Assembly: GCF_031143425.1 (NCBI RefSeq)
Contig: NC_090445.1
Coordinates: 819,304,817-819,368,816 of the forward strand
Direction of reading: 5' to 3'
Length of the DNA: 64,000 nucleotides
DNA from: Pleurodeles waltl
Lineage: Eukaryota; Chordata; Amphibia; Caudata; Salamandridae
This document shows positions 1 to 12,979 of this stretch, one piece after another (positions within the stretch are counted from its first letter, which is position 1; each line of letters opens with the position of its first letter). The translations under genes and the position numbers were made by a program. The notes below the pieces were generated by a model. It saw only the letters and a list, made by a program, of their open reading frames with translations, ran no database searches and was not told the DNA's origin.

Positions 1-13
1 CAACGTAATTATA

Positions 14-349
14 ATGACGACGACGGCTGTGAAGTATTCTCAAATTCCAAACTGGATTCATGCAAGCCACACTCATATAGTGCCATATCCTCTGGATGAT
101 GAAGATCCAGTGTTCCTGAGAGCACCAGCAGAAACTGTACAGTCTCAAAAGGAACAAGTGACAAAGACAGAACAAGAGACTGCAGAAATAAAGACAGTGC
201 AAACTGGTGGAGATCCAGATTCAGGTACTCCTCTGAAAGCTGAAATTGAGGACAATCCTGATACTCTATCATCAGAAACTGAATTGGATGTAGCAGAAGA
301 GCCGCGTCTGAGGCGGAGGACCGTCCCTGAAGCAGGCGATTGGGAATAA
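14..349 (+). pseudogene. pol (fragment): Integrase C-terminal fragment of a retrovirus-like pol
   Basis: The frame is open from the window edge to a TAA at 347-349. Near its start it reads TAVKYSQIPNWIHASHTHI, the pattern (hydrophobic residues, W-I-H-x-S-H) seen at the end of gamma/epsilon-type retroviral integrases, where the SH3-like C-terminal domain closes. The remaining ~85 residues are acidic, rich in E, T and Q, and end in an R-rich patch (LRRRTVPEAG). I recognise no domain there. The upstream catalytic core is outside the window. Family knowledge supports pol; the exact clade is an inference. Confidence 0.6.
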
Positions 350-418
350 GAGATAAAGCAAATCTAATTTCCTGAAGTAGCCAAAAGTGGAGTTGAGTTT
401 AATCAAAGTCATGCAGAT

Positions 419-721
419 TTGACTCCTGAAGTGGCTAATGATGCAGGTGAAGCTAGTCAAAGCCAAAGAAGAGTTTGTCAGATTCCTGCTAAGGCAAGAA
501 GAATTGTTATTCTGGTTATGCCATCATTGTCTAGAAAAACTATGAAAGGAGTAAAATGGCCTTCTTTGCATGCAACTGAAAAGGTTTCTGATGTGTCATC
601 AAGCATAAATGAGGAAACAGAAACAACAGAAGGAACAGATCTGAGTGAAGAAGAAATACGTACAAGTCAAAAATCAAAAAGAAAGAGAATTGCAAGCCGA
701 AGATACTCAAGTCCTAAATAG
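419..721 (+). pseudogene. Unrecognised charged ORF between pol end and env-like start
   Basis: This is a 100-codon open frame, rich in S, E, K and R, ending in a basic tail (KSKRKRIASRRYSSPK). A second frame (645-917) overlaps its end. Together they fill the gap between the integrase end and the env-like start at 1,101. It could be an accessory or leader region of the same element or simply a decayed non-coding stretch. I recognise no domain, and a 100-codon frame in AT-rich DNA is weak evidence for a gene. Confidence 0.25.
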
Positions 722-1083
722 GCGTACCTTGCAGATGATCAGTGGGAACATGAATTTATGTCCTTTTGTTTTGACCGTGAAAATGAAAATCCAGTTCAAC
801 ATTTTGGAACTTGAAATCGTTATTGAACTGAGCTTTAAAATTACATTGTCAAATGACCAAGAAAGACATCATACACTAGAAGTAATAGTTAGTGATCAGC
901 AGATTGTGAGCTACTAAAAGAGACATTTGAAACTGGATTTTGACCACGCTGCTAAACAGACTTCTGACAAATTCTGGAGAGCCTGAGGACTGCTGTGGAT
1001 AATCACAAAGAAAACTGAAGATTATTTTTTATTTTTGATTGTGGCTGCATAGTTAAATCTATATTTTTCTTTCCTTCCACTTT

Positions 1084-1097
1084 TTGATTATTTCCAG
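1084..1097 (+). promoter_or_regulatory. Candidate env splice acceptor
   Basis: A pyrimidine-rich run ending in AG (TTTTTGATTATTTCCAG, AG at 1,096-1,097) lies three bases upstream of the ATG that opens a hydrophobic signal-like peptide. A subgenomic env acceptor would sit here in a simple retrovirus. The matching donor would be near the 5' LTR, outside the window. Confidence 0.4.
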
Positions 1098-1100
1098 GCC

Positions 1101-1265
1101 ATGAATACCAATCTGAACAGAAACAATGGGTGCAAGTATGTACGTGTTGGATTTGCAGTTGTATGTGTGTTGATGAGTGGGTTATTAATCATAAGCAGTG
1201 TTTCTGATAAAGCTGAAATGATTTATATACCTTCTCCAGTACAAGAGGTTACTACACTTTCTTAG
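1101..1265 (+). pseudogene. env (fragment): Env-like N-terminal fragment with signal-type hydrophobic segment
   Basis: This is a 54-codon frame from an ATG just after the candidate splice acceptor to TAG at 1,263-1,265. After a short polar, basic N-terminus it has a hydrophobic run (VGFAVVCVLMSGLLIISS, about residues 16-33), as in a signal peptide or leader anchor. It fits the start of a retroviral envelope gene by position and shape, not by sequence homology that I can demonstrate. The frame is broken after residue 54. Confidence 0.4.
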
Positions 1266-1346
1266 TTAGATATGTTTTATAAAGATGAGAGTTACTTACA
1301 CTTAGACAGCTCACAATGAGATCGTTCCTCTAATGTTTTCTATTGT

Positions 1347-2470
1347 TTGCTGTATGAATACGTTGAGACTATGGATGTGAGAAGATGTAATGTGTGTACA
1401 CAAATTACTTCCTCAGTGCAAGAAGGGATTATATATCATAGTTTACCCCTAATTTATGGGATTAGTTGTAGTATTTTATTAACAAGGCTTTATAATCAAG
1501 AATTCATACAGTATTTTTACTCAAATTTTGACCTAGTCTTTTCTTTTGTTCCAGTTAACTAACATTTGAGTAGTATTGCTAAAGCTAAAGCTAGAAACAG
1601 AGACATTATAGAAGGTTTCGTTGAACCTACACTGACATTTGGTACTGTCTATGCTCATAGGAACAGCTTAACATGTATACTTTCACGAATTGAGAAAGGT
1701 TTCCTGGATCAGGCTGATGACAAAAGAAAGGAAACAAAGAAGAAAATAGAGAAAGGTTTAGTAAAACACAATTACAAGAATGATCATGCATATAGTGTAA
1801 CTAACATACAAGGGAAACGTGCTTTAGATTAGCAAAGTGTCGGGAAGATTTGTATAACACGGGCCTCCATCTTGAACAGATACTACGTTTTTGAGAACGA
1901 GTGAATGCAGACATGTATTTCTGTTTAGGAATATATGGGACTTTATGCTAAATGGACAAGGTCCTGCGATACTACATTTGTGGTAGAAATGCCTGTTATC
2001 GTCTCCCTAGGGGATGGAATGGGACTTTCTACCTGGATGTGGTTTCCCTAGAATGTTCTAGAGTGACAATATAAATTATACTCATGAGAACTTAAGACCA
2101 AGATCAAAAACAGCAAGTTATTCAGAAATAATTGGGGACATAATTAGAGCAATTATTCTTTCTATAGGAGTTGTTCTGAATTACATGAAAATTAGAAAAC
2201 TGTCAACCATTGTGGACAGAAAGTTAACATGTTTTTTCTGGAGCAATGATTCCTATGGATACAGAAATTGTTGTGGTATGTTCAATGGTTCTTCAGAACC
2301 ACCTTCCGTTAGACATCCTTTTAGCAAAAGAAGGAGGAGTCTGTCAGATGCTTAAGGCACCACAGTGTTGCACTTTTATCCCAGACAACAGTAAAGAAAT
2401 TAGAGGTTACATTAGGAATTTGAGAAGTTTGAATTCTAACTTAAATGACCAAGTGTGTGGAAAAATATAG
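1347..2470 (+). pseudogene. Decayed region expected to correspond to env ectodomain
   Basis: Three short frames (1,347-1,562, 1,566-1,832, 2,246-2,470) contain Cys pairs such as CNVC and QCCTF and one Lys/Glu-rich stretch (about 1,690-1,800). None is long and they are not in one frame. They lie between the signal-like start at 1,101 and the C-terminal membrane segment at 2,499, so env is the natural guess. No clear furin site or fusion peptide is seen. Confidence 0.3.
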
Positions 2471-2498
2471 GTAAAGATTTTACCTTGGTCAGTGTACT

Positions 2499-2720
2499 GT
2501 GGGAATGATACTGAAACCACTATTAACGGTGGTTGTGTGTCTCATTTGTATACTCGGATTTTACAAACTTTTATATATTCATACAATTAAAAAGTATGGA
2601 AAACAGAGGAGGGAAGAAATAGTAAAGGAAAAGATAAGCAGCAGATACTTTCATGATTTGAGAAATCTTGAAGAATGGAGAAAACCTAACTGTAGATGTA
2701 CTAAACAAACTAAACTTTGA
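2499..2720 (+). pseudogene. env (fragment): Env-like C-terminal membrane anchor and cytoplasmic tail
   Basis: A 73-codon frame starts with a hydrophobic stretch of about 20 residues (LKPLLTVVVCLICILGFYKL) followed by a strongly basic tail (IKKYGKQRREEIVKEK) and a TGA at 2,718-2,720. This is the usual layout of a retroviral transmembrane subunit's end: membrane-spanning segment then charged tail. It lies just upstream of the LTR-like region, where the end of env is expected. A single hydrophobic segment is not proof of homology. Confidence 0.4.
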
Positions 2721-2859
2721 ACTTTCTCATTTATGTAGTGTTCTTTTGTGACTGCACATATTGCTGTCAGAGGAGAGATTGTTAGAGAGTAAACATTATT
2801 AATAAAAAATGAATAAGTAAAACGAAATGATTAAAGAGAACTAAAAGCCCTAAATAAAG

Positions 2860-4400
2860 AAACTCATACTGAAATGTAAAATGTCATTGTTTAAAACGTG
2901 GTTGGCATGGTGTCTGTCACTTCGAATTCTATGTGAAATAATAAACTACTGCAAAAATGTATTGTGGTGAATTATAACTACAGTACTGACAGAAAATGAT
3001 TATTATTAATGACCAAAACTAATGATGTGAAATTATTAGTCACATTTTTTTATTCTTCATGTATTAGCACTAGTAAAAAAGCCTACATTTTAGCACTTTT
3101 CCAGAAGCACGAATTTGAAATGTTATGCTGTCTTTATTGAAATGTTTTTACAAACAATGTTTATTAAACATCCTATTAAAAGCTCACAGTGGAAATCTTC
3201 TGCTTTCTCTGTTCTATACTTCCTTGTGATTAATATTGCAAGTTTTAACAATGGGCTTTATTTTTTGGTAGAAAGTAACATTAGCTAAATGTCGAGTTCT
3301 GAGCTGTTTTCTATATTGTTATTACTCTGCAGAAACTGCTGACCAAAGAGGAGCGATAACATGAGCCTATCTTGGAGAAGAAATGATGAAAGATACAAAT
3401 GGAAAAGGAACGAAGTCCAGTTGGTTGTTCACTATTACACCTCACAGTCTTGTCCAATAGAAGCAAAGCTAGTAACTTTTAGGACTTTAATTTAGCAATG
3501 TTTTAGGTGATGGGAATCAGATTCTGTTCAGTTTCTTTTCATGTCCGTTCTTTTCAGTTTTAATTCTGTGCAGCTCTTAAGTCTAGCTACTTATGAATTT
3601 AACAGTTCAGATACATTAGACCCAACATTACTGAACTGTTGCCCTTTTCATGTTCCTGATTCTGATTGCTGAAGACCTGCTATTCCTGTGCTCTGCTGAT
3701 GATGACTCCGCTGGCTGCTCCCTTATTTAGGAGAGGTATAACCAATGTGCATTTGTTTTTTTCTTCGCAAGTTCTTCCCCTAGAAATCCACCCACATTTT
3801 TGTTACCGTCACAGTTTGATGTTTTTTCCAAATTATTTTTGTCTTATTTTTAATTTTTGCATGTGACAAAACCCTGCCCACGCATGCTTTTCAAATTAGA
3901 ATTTGGTATTTAGGATGTCTGACTCAATAACTAAATTGAATGATTATTAACTGATTATGATTTATTCAACTGCACAACTAATAAAATCTGTTTCTGTTTT
4001 TGAAATAATTCTGTTGTTATTCTGTGGAATTCTTTTGGAGTGTTTAATGATAATTGCTCTTATAACACCAAGATTTTTCAGACACTTTGGACAGCCTGTG
4101 TTGTTTCTGTGTTGCTATCATTTGGTTTCGCGCATCATTTCCTTGACTTTAGCATTGTTAATATAAGGGCAATAAATGTTTAGTATTTATTAAATTGGTG
4201 TGGTAATTCATGACCACATACATCATGGTGTGTATAAATTACTGACTCCTCATTGAATATTGTTGTTTATGGCTATTAGTTTGCATTTTTGATTTGATAG
4301 TCTTATTACTCCTGTCTGAGTCAAAGGATTGGAGTCGACCTCTGAGGATAGTAGATGTTACTGCCCTATTACGTATCACCTTAGCGTAATATAAGGAGGT
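2860..4400 (+). repeat. 3' LTR-like region, boundaries approximate
   Basis: From about 3,640 on this aligns by eye with the end of the 39-kb element: TTGCTGAAGA, then GAGAGGTATAAC, then TTTTCCAAATTA, then a shared tail around GCATTGTTAATATAAGGGCAATAAATG, then ATTCATGACCA. The similarity even keeps a related open frame (3,957-4,166 versus 39,568-39,753), which I take to be an LTR-conserved coincidence rather than a gene. The AATAAA near 4,171 is a plausible polyadenylation signal. The left border between env and LTR is not visible. Confidence 0.55.
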
Positions 4401-7400
4401 CACACGCCCACATCAGTTACCTGCAGTATTAAAATTGCCAACAAAGGTCACAGAGGTCAGTTGTTAATGATGATGTCATCCCAAGAGGCTCTGTGTTGAA
4501 AAGTAAACATTGTGTTGCCATCTCTGGAAAGCAAAATAAGAACTGATAGCAAATCGACCGTGATTTTTTCCTTTATCAGCACTTGGAGCTGATCAAGGTT
4601 CAATTGTGTTTATGTATGCATCACCAGTGTTCACTGAACTGCAGAGCTTAACATTTCATGTAGCAGGGATAGAAGTGGCATATGTGTATGTATAGTTGTA
4701 GAAACCAGGCTATAATCAATCCTTGACATAAAACTGGTTTATTATATTTTGCATTTCAGTGCTCTAATGAATTATCCATTTCATTTAATTGTATGTTTTG
4801 CCAAATATATGTAGCATTAACACTTTTTCTGTGTATTTGTTTTATAGGGAAGATGCAATTGTATGTTTTGGGGGGAATTTAGAAGTATGCTTGGTAAACT
4901 CTATGTCGACAGACTTTTTGTTTAAAAAGCACTCAAAGGTGCAAAGTAAACAGTCAAAACAGAACGCGATTGGCTTCAGAATATTAATCCAGAGGACGCT
5001 GGTGTTAAAATAGATGCCACTTTCTATTAGTTGGGATAATTGTGGTATCTTTATACAGCCCATATTTTTAGATGTAACTCTTATTGGGTGCTATTTTATA
5101 CCAATTTGAGTAGATTTGTAAAGGCGTGTATACATTTTGTTTATTGGGTGTTTAGTGCATGTGGGAAAAGTTGTACATTTTGTTTGCTCATACTTTCATT
5201 TGCACTACTGTATTTTTCATTGATGCAATATGTTTATTTTCTCTTTTTTGTTGTTATTGTCTTTCCATAGTGCTAATACTGCCAGAATGCCACTGTGTTT
5301 TGTACGCTGTGTTGTGATAATAAATGTGTGAACTTTGGGTTACTTGCATATGTTATGAAACATTTTGATGTGCAGCCATAAAAGTTGCGTGGAGGCACTG
5401 TCTATATTAACCCTCATTTGCCATAAATGTGTCAAGTCGTGCCTATGCTGGTGTGGTAGCCCACTCTAAGTAAGTGTAGGCTGCACTGTCTCTTCGGTGT
5501 TCCAGGTTACTCGAAAATCAGGTCACTTGCCCTAATGCGGGGCAATGAGCCCATACATACACTTGTTTGCATTGGTAACCGTGTTACACACTTAACAAAG
5601 GGCAAAACAGTATTAGTTCTGATTACTCCTGAAAATATGCCATTCAACACACATATACCCTGGCACAAGCAATCATGCATACAGAGTCGTGTGAGATCTC
5701 ATTAAAAAACAAGCATTTGAAATGTAATGGGCCTCGCATTTGCTCGAGTTAGAGCTATTAGCGTTGTAAACTCTTAGCCGGACTTTTCTTGCCACATAAA
5801 CTGAAAATGAAAAGATAAACAGATTCACATAGGCAAGCCAACGGCCGCGAAGCAAACACACAAAATGAAACATAATTTAGCTCTACCTATGTAACAAAGA
5901 GAAAAAGTAGTTCAGAAACCATACGGAAAACATGGAGCCTCATATGTTTTCAGTAGCTGGCTGTGGCGCTCGAGGAGGGCTAAACACCGGAAAAGGCATG
6001 ATGTTAGCATGCCTTTCACTAATCAAATCAAGCAAATTTTGAAAGGCAAGCCCACGAACCAACCAAACTGATGGGCGTGGTTACAAGCCCGTAGCGAGAT
6101 AACAAGGACAGAGCGCTTTGCCCGCTCGACCCTAAAAATATTGTTCCAGCCTAAGTCAGAACTAAGAATTCTCCAAGAAATGGTAATGGGTACCTAGTGT
6201 GTGGCATTATGGCATGAATTCTTCTATAGGGCATTTCTTTATCTTTCTGTCGTAGAGATTGTGTACGCCTGCAGTACATTCTTCTCCTCTACCCTCAAAT
6301 CATACATATTCCGATATGTAATTGGTCTCCCTGGCAAATCTATTTTTGTCCATTTTTAATCGAATTCAAGGAATAAATAACAACAAAGTAATCAAGCAGA
6401 TAATGTGAAACTGAAATGAAGAAAGCATGACACAACACACCCAGAAGGAGCATCATTGTAACATGTTCCAACTGCCAAAAGAATTAAGAATTTTCACCTG
6501 CCTTTTGGAATCTGATCATTTCCATGGTTGTATTTTAATGTCATTTTTTGATAATAATCACACATTTCGTATGAAGAAGTGTGATTTTGAAATGTATCCC
6601 TCAAAGAAATTGTTCCATGATTAACTTATGCCCAGTGGATAATACTAACTGATTAAAAATAGCGTGCTTGTGAATGGGCAGCCAGTGGAGTGACCAAAGT
6701 TTAATGGAAGCATGGCTGAACATTTTAAGGCTAAACTTTCCAAGTCAGTCTGGTTGCTGCAGCCACCAGATAAACTAGATGGAAGATCACCACCTAGACC
6801 ACATCATCTGAACATTCTAGATGGCACAATGACATCAATTGCTTTTACATTGTAATAAAAGTGTAAGAACGGTACGGTGTTTACGACAGAAGTACTTTTT
6901 GTAAGAGCTGAGATTTGAGACCTTGGGGACTAGTTCACATTCAAAAGCATTTCCAATTTTGTGATCATTGGAGCATGGTGTCTAGTAGGGCTGCCATGTC
7001 GACAGGAACACTTCAAAATGGGCTGGCAGTGCAATGCTCAACTAACAAGAGAGCAAGCGGCCAGCTTCAAAATGGCGGAGGTGAGGTCTGCCTTCAGAAG
7101 GGCCTGAGCAGTCCACCTTCTAGGACAGAAATGGTCACCACAGCACTAGAACTAGAGATTCAAAATGTTGCAACTGATCCACCAGCATTTGCAACCAAGG
7201 AGGTGCTGATTGCCCTTGGCACCCATCTTTCCTCTAAAGGTTGAAAAGAATGTGGGTCAAAAAAAACTTTAATCCCTAAACAGGAAAAGGGAGGACATAC
7301 AAGTTAAATAGGAGTAGAGAGGAAGCTGCTGTTTTTTTTACACACTGGCTCACATGTTTGGAGAATGATAAGAAGGGTGCCAGTGAATGAGGATGGACAT

Positions 7401-9049
7401 TTAAAAATTGGTGCAAGATTTTATTTGCAAGTGTAAACTGACAGAGGGAGTCATTTGCATTGCACACGTGCAAATGTTACAACTATCAGAGCCCTTCGGA
7501 ACACTGAAAGTGGGTAACAGTGCTGCTGCAGTGTCCCAGGCTTTGTGCATGCTCAGACAATTACAAAGTGAAACATAAACAGACCTGCTGGGATTCAAAC
7601 CTGAGAGTTTCGAGGTACCTGTAGATATTCTGCAGCACACGCACGAACCCACTGAGCAGCCTCACGTGATCATGGCTAAAGCAACAAAGGAAAATATAAT
7701 GTGTGTGTGGTGGATTCATTTGCACTGGAGACAGCATCAATATGAGAAAGCCTTTCGGAAAAAAATATGTCCTTGATTACTTTAACAATAGTACCAAAGT
7801 GTATATTTTAATATCTGTGCCTGGCGGCTGGAATTTAGTGCAGTGCTTTCGCTACTGTTGCTTAAATAGCGCACGTACCTGTCACCTGAAACGTTCTTGC
7901 CCACCTTTCTCTTTCCTTTCTATCCCTAAACCGTCCTAACCCCCACCCCCAGGCCCGTGACTCACCGATACCTTGCTGAACAAACTTTCCCGTATCTTAG
8001 TCATCATTCTATTTCAGATTTCCTGGGAGCTCTAACTGATGTTCAGTTTGGGTATCTCCCTCAATTACATATTTTATATATTATTAAATGTGCCTCAAAA
8101 CCATGGACGTCCATTCACTAACACACCATGAGCAACGGAAGTGATATCACGATGCCTTTGTTGCCCATAGACATTTCAAGTTGACCCTCTGTCCCACTCG
8201 TAACTCCTGGTTGAGGTCTAGGAAAAAAACAACGAGCTGAAAACACAGACAACAAACAGGGGCGCTTGAGGTTCTGTATGGCTTTTGTTCCTCCGCCTGC
8301 CTTTATGACGATCCTTGAATTTAAGGGTAGCAACCCAGGGGTAGAACCTGATAGCCCTACTGACCCAAACGTTAATTGATCCTCTAAGCTAGTTATGTTT
8401 TTTGTTAAGCTTTTCTGACCAAGAAGATTTATAAAACATTCACAATATATCTATATTGTGACTAAGTATCTCTGATTTTCAAGCGTGTATTGAAATCTGA
8501 GTGTACCCGATATGCCTTCCATAAAGGGATATCTGTAGTGCTTGGACCTTCAAAGGCAGTTGTGCCCTCTGCGTTTTCTATTAGATTTACATGCAGAAAA
8601 TCAAAGAGCATTACTCTGTTTCCTTGGCAAAATAATTATTTCAATGAAGGGAGGGATTTAGTCGATTTTAGTAATTGCTTAAATGATGCATCCATTATAT
8701 ATATTTTTATGTATAAATCATTTTCTATAATGCAGTGCTTTTTCTCTTGTAACTGTGTTGTCCTTAATAATTCTGGGAAGCAAGTTAGCAGATGTCTATT
8801 GTTCCCGAAGTAAATTCCAAGATACTTGTTTGCATATACTCACCTCTTCTTCGCGAAGACATGATGCTTTATTCTTAAAGTAGGGGCATGGCAACAGGTT
8901 GTGCAAACACAAGTGCAGACTAAAGTTCTCTGTCTTTACTGGAGCTGTCCACACTATCATTGAAAAAACATTGTGGTCTCCTGCGAAGGCACTCAAAGGT
9001 ACTGCAGGCATCTTGGTACAGGACAATGCCATGAAATCATGCCACTAAG
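4401..9049. other. No recognisable gene or element
   Basis: AT-rich sequence with only short scattered frames, the longest about 110 codons (6,915-7,244 and 8,490-8,813), without recognisable domains. The frame at 5,040-5,270 is very hydrophobic and rich in F, L and Y, as AT-rich non-coding DNA often is. Unidentified old repeats are likely. Confidence 0.6.
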
Positions 9050-10770
9050 TGCCCTGTAGGTGTGTGTGAGAAGCAAGAAGAGGGCATGCTTAGGGATCAT
9101 GAGCCAGTGAAGGTCCTTGAGGTGTTTGGATGTTTGAGTGTGAGTAGGAGATTAACAGTGAGTCTGGCTGCTGCATACTTGGAGCCTCTTGGAAAGTTGA
9201 GAGGTGATGCCAACTTAAAGAGCCTTACTGTAGTCTAGTCTGCTAGTGATTAAGACTTGTGTGAGAGATCTTTAGGTGTCCAGTGGAAGCCACCTGTAGA
9301 CTTTTTTTAGGAGCTTGAGGTTGTGAAAGCATGTCGAGGTGACTGTGTAGATCTGAGTGGACATCAGGATTTGATTGCTGATTACAATCCCTGGTTTCCT
9401 GACTGAGATGAATGGGATTGGCATAGGTCCTAGCTCTGAGGGCCACAAGGCCGAGGCCCAAAGAGAGGTGTCTTTTCCAAATAGGAGCACTTCCACTTTG
9501 TCGATGTTGAGTTTCAGGGAGTTGGTTTTCATCCAGTTCACAAACTAGGACAAGCAGCTGATGACATTTTCCTGTGTGTTTGAGGTGTGTCAAGAGTGTG
9601 TGTGGGGGGGGTCATCTAGACGTTGACTAGCATAGAACTGAACACGTTTCTAGTTTGCAGACCAGGTTGGAGGCAGTGGACGATTGCACAGTTAACTGGA
9701 CTGTTTGGGTTCTTCCTGAGAGGAAATAGCTGATCCATTGGGGTGCTGATCTGTGGATTCCGGTCTTGTGGAGGGGTTTGGCCCTTGTCCATGATGATGT
9801 GAATGTTGTTGGTGGCAGAGATGAGGACAGTCTCGATGCTGTGGTTAGGTCTGAATCTAGATTGGGTGGTGCCCCAGAGATGGTTGGAGTTGATGTGGTC
9901 CACCAGTCAGTTGTTCATGAGCTTTCCTAGTACTTTGGCAAGGTAGGAGAAGAGGAATATGGGTGTGTAGTTACCCAGTGTCTTTGAGCCTGCCAGGGGT
10001 TTCTTCAGGAGTGGTAACATGATGGCATGTGTCCAGGGATCTGGAGACGTGGCAGTGGTGAGAGAGGTGTTGAGGATTGGAGTAACAGTCCTGATAGGTG
10101 ATTGCGTCCTGTGCTGACATAAAGACTGAAGCTCTGTAGTCTAGATTTAATCAGAGATCTTGTTCCAGTGCCAGATGATCTTGGTAGGCTTGGTTCTGTG
10201 CTGGTTGGGCAGGTGCCGGCCAAAGCAGATGAAGGAGTGGTCACTGCAGGTGAGGGGGATGGGCTTTTTCACCATGATGTCAGGGAAGTTGGTGAATGCC
10301 AGCTAGAGGAGGTGTCTGGCTAAGTGGGTGGCATAGCTCACTCATTAGGGAGTCCTAATATGCTCAGGTCTTCTAGGATAGTGGTGGTGTTGGGGTTGGT
10401 GTGTCCCTCTAGGTGAAAGTTGGGGTCCCCACTGAGAATAAAAGTTGGAGGTGAGAACCAGCACAGTGATGAGGTCCACAAGAATAGTACAAAAGTTGGA
10501 TCAAGGGCTAGGCAGCCGGTAGAGGAGTGTCTAACAAAGGTAGGGGTGCTCGAGTGCTGAGGTTGAAAGTCACGTGTTTGAAGTGGTCGCTGAAATAATG
10601 AAGCAGTTGAGTATTTTTTTTGTAGATGATGGAGAGTCCTCCTCCGGGTTTGCTGGTTCTGTCCTGTCTTGTGAACTTGTAGCTAGGGGTGGTGGCCGCT
10701 GTGATATCCGGCACAGATGCTGGGTGAAACCAGGTCAGTGAGGTCAGAGGGTGTCTGGGAGATACTAGCC
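9050..10770 (-). mobile_element. Decayed CR1/L2-like LINE fragment
   Basis: Read on the minus strand, from high to low coordinates, pieces of a non-LTR retrotransposon polyprotein appear in the right order. An endonuclease-like piece (10,508-10,714) contains SKPGGGLSIIYKKN. An RT piece (9,616-9,903) contains QSRFRPNHSIETVL. A later RT piece (9,272-9,541) contains MKTNSLKLNIDKVEVLLFG. The C-terminal part near 9,050-9,240 shows a trace of the KHLKDLHW block. Equivalent blocks are better preserved in the LINE at 26.87-28.48 kb (SGFRKNHSMETAL, MTTNHLKLNSNKTEIIIFG), which supports the assignment. Many stops and frameshifts make it inactive. Confidence 0.8.
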
Positions 10771-12979
10771 CTCTAAATTGTATTTAGCAACCAGGCCGGT
10801 GTTGAGGAGTAGGCTGGTGAGGGTGGGTTTCTGTTTGTGTGCGGTGGTCTTTTGCGAGGTAAGGTTGTGTGCACGGGGCGTGGAGGGGGTAGGATCCAGG
10901 TTATGGTGTTGGGAGGGGCGCAAGATGAGTTCAGATGCGAGAAGCCTTCATGAAGATGGTACCAAAGTAGATATTTTCTATTTAAAATCTACCTGGAACC
11001 CTTGTATATAAAGTTAAGAGAGGGATCCAAATCCATGAATTTTGACACAAGTTCGTCTCAACCCAATCCTTAAATGAAGGTGGCACTGTCAATGTGAGAG
11101 GCAAACCTGGAAATCCATACAATTACTAGAGAACCATCAGGATCCTACTTTCAGTGACATTAATGGAAGATATAATCCCTAAGACTGTCACAAGACCTGC
11201 AGATGTAAATGAATGGTTGTAGGGCTGAACATGTGGCAACAGAAAGTTAACAGTAGTTTTTCCTCTCCAGTTAGGTGGTAGAGATAAGTTTTTGATAAAT
11301 GTTGAATGTCCAGTGCTTTAGTATTACTTGCTTGTTCGGGACACTGTTTACCATGATGCATTGCTAGATAAGGGATTTTGGAAATGGAAGGAACTGGCAG
11401 CACAGTCAAGCTGAAGAGTCAGAAAAGGGTGACACCAACACTTCATCTATAATAAAAGAAGATCCACTGATATTAAACGTGAATTAAGTAAGTACATTAC
11501 AACTTTTATCAGTACTGTCTTGATTTTGGGACTGTATTGCAATCCAGATAAATGAGACTGTATAATGTATAGTATAGAACTGTAGATGGGTAACTTTAAT
11601 TTACAGATATTTTCTGACAAGTATTTATAGAAACACTCCCAGATAACGATAGTGAAGTGCAAGTTGTCTGTGATGTCACTCAGAAATCTGGAGCAAAACC
11701 ATTCCTATCTTTAACGGTTACACATATACGTTTTATGTTGTTTACCGGTTCCTTATCCAAATTAGAGCGACAGTTGTGTCTCGACTGTGAGGACTATGTC
11801 TCAGCAGTGAAAAACAAAACTTGTGACTTACAGAAGTCTCTTGGTACGATCATCCACACAACAAGCATAAGACATCCTTTACATTAGATGTCTATGAAAG
11901 TAGTACATATTGAACATTATGTTGAGTAAAACATACACAGTTCTTCAGTTTTAAAATAAATTAAATGTGTTAGGCCCTCGAATGCATTATTTATACGTTA
12001 GTTATTTTGCTGACTATGCTAATAATATTTAGCAATAATTACAGCTGGTAACTTTGCTTACTATCTCTAAAGTAGTTAATAAAGGGGCAGAGGGGAGGCA
12101 CCTATTGCTATTAAGATTATAACATATCTATGTGTAGAGGTTATGAAGAATAGGTTTGGTCTTCATGCTGATTCTGTCTTTGCTAAGCCCATTGTTTCAC
12201 TGTATAAAGTACTCGGTTGGAATCAACTGAATGAGTAAGATCTATTCTTCTGTTGTTAGTATTTCAGTATAGTGACAGATGTAAAATGAAAGGGGAAAAG
12301 CAGATGTAAGTATGATCTTAGAAATATCAGATGCTCTGGGGTATTGTTAGTGAGTGTAACCGGAATATAGCATCTACTGCTTAATTTGTAAAAGAATAAG
12401 TAGCGGGGCTCAAAGTTTTGCTCTGAAGCCTGTGCCGGCTTATCGCAGGTTGGAGTGCTGAATCCCTAGGCTGTGTACTCCTGACTCCACCTCATGCCTC
12501 TTTAATCTCTAACCCATATTCCCTGCATCTTTATCACGCACTTGCAGGTTCTTTTTCATCATTGCTGTCTTATCCTTTGTCACGGTGTTACTCTGCTTTC
12601 TCTATTTTGCTCTCTTTCCATGTTTTCTCTTTTGCTCTTGGTCAAAGTCTGTTGAGGAAAAGTAATAGCCAGTCTCAAAACACATGCTCAAATTAAGCAC
12701 TGACAAAGACGGAGGCAAATCTTGGATAGAGTACACTCTTACTGGACAGGATTGAAATACTTTTTTAGAATTGGAATTGCCCCTTCCGCCCCCAGCATCT
12801 TTAGCGGTGTAGTCTCTGACTGCCTCCTTGAGGGCTAGTCTCTGTAGAGCCCTTAGGCTTCTTCGTGCCTATCCCAGAAGCCCTGCGAGTGATGCTTAAT
12901 GCTGAAATGCTGAATGACTGACACTCAGTATGCCTCTCGAGGACTTGATTGACCATGTGCTTGCTCCTTTATGGGGCAT
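10771..12979. other. No recognisable gene or element
   Basis: No domain-bearing frame is seen on either strand. The frames present (11,188-11,409, 11,447-11,662, 11,657-11,887) are all under 80 codons and unlike known families. The part from about 12,390 has a more even base composition and could be an old interspersed repeat, but I cannot name it. Confidence 0.55.

Larger units (their letters stand above)
1..4400 (+). mobile_element. 3' half of an env-bearing LTR retroelement (ERV-like), right end approximate
   Basis: The window opens inside the end of an integrase frame, continues through a decayed env-like region with an N-terminal hydrophobic start and a C-terminal membrane segment, and ends in an LTR-like stretch. 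The order IN, env, LTR is that of a retrovirus-like element on the + strand. The 5' part lies outside the window. The LTR-like stretch is homologous to the 3' end of the gypsy-type element at 34-40 kb: both contain a GAGAGGTATAAC motif (about 3,731 and 39,337), an AATAAA about 400 bases further on, and closely similar final 200 bases. The left LTR boundary is not resolved. Confidence 0.6.

Noticed and set aside
3957..4166. Conserved small membrane protein shared with 39,568-39,753
   Set aside because: The similarity lies within homologous LTR sequence at DNA level, including non-coding flanks and the polyA signal, so it does not need a protein.
5040..5270. Membrane protein gene
   Set aside because: The hydrophobic frame is what AT-rich, T-rich sequence gives by chance; no start context, homology or neighbouring signal supports it.
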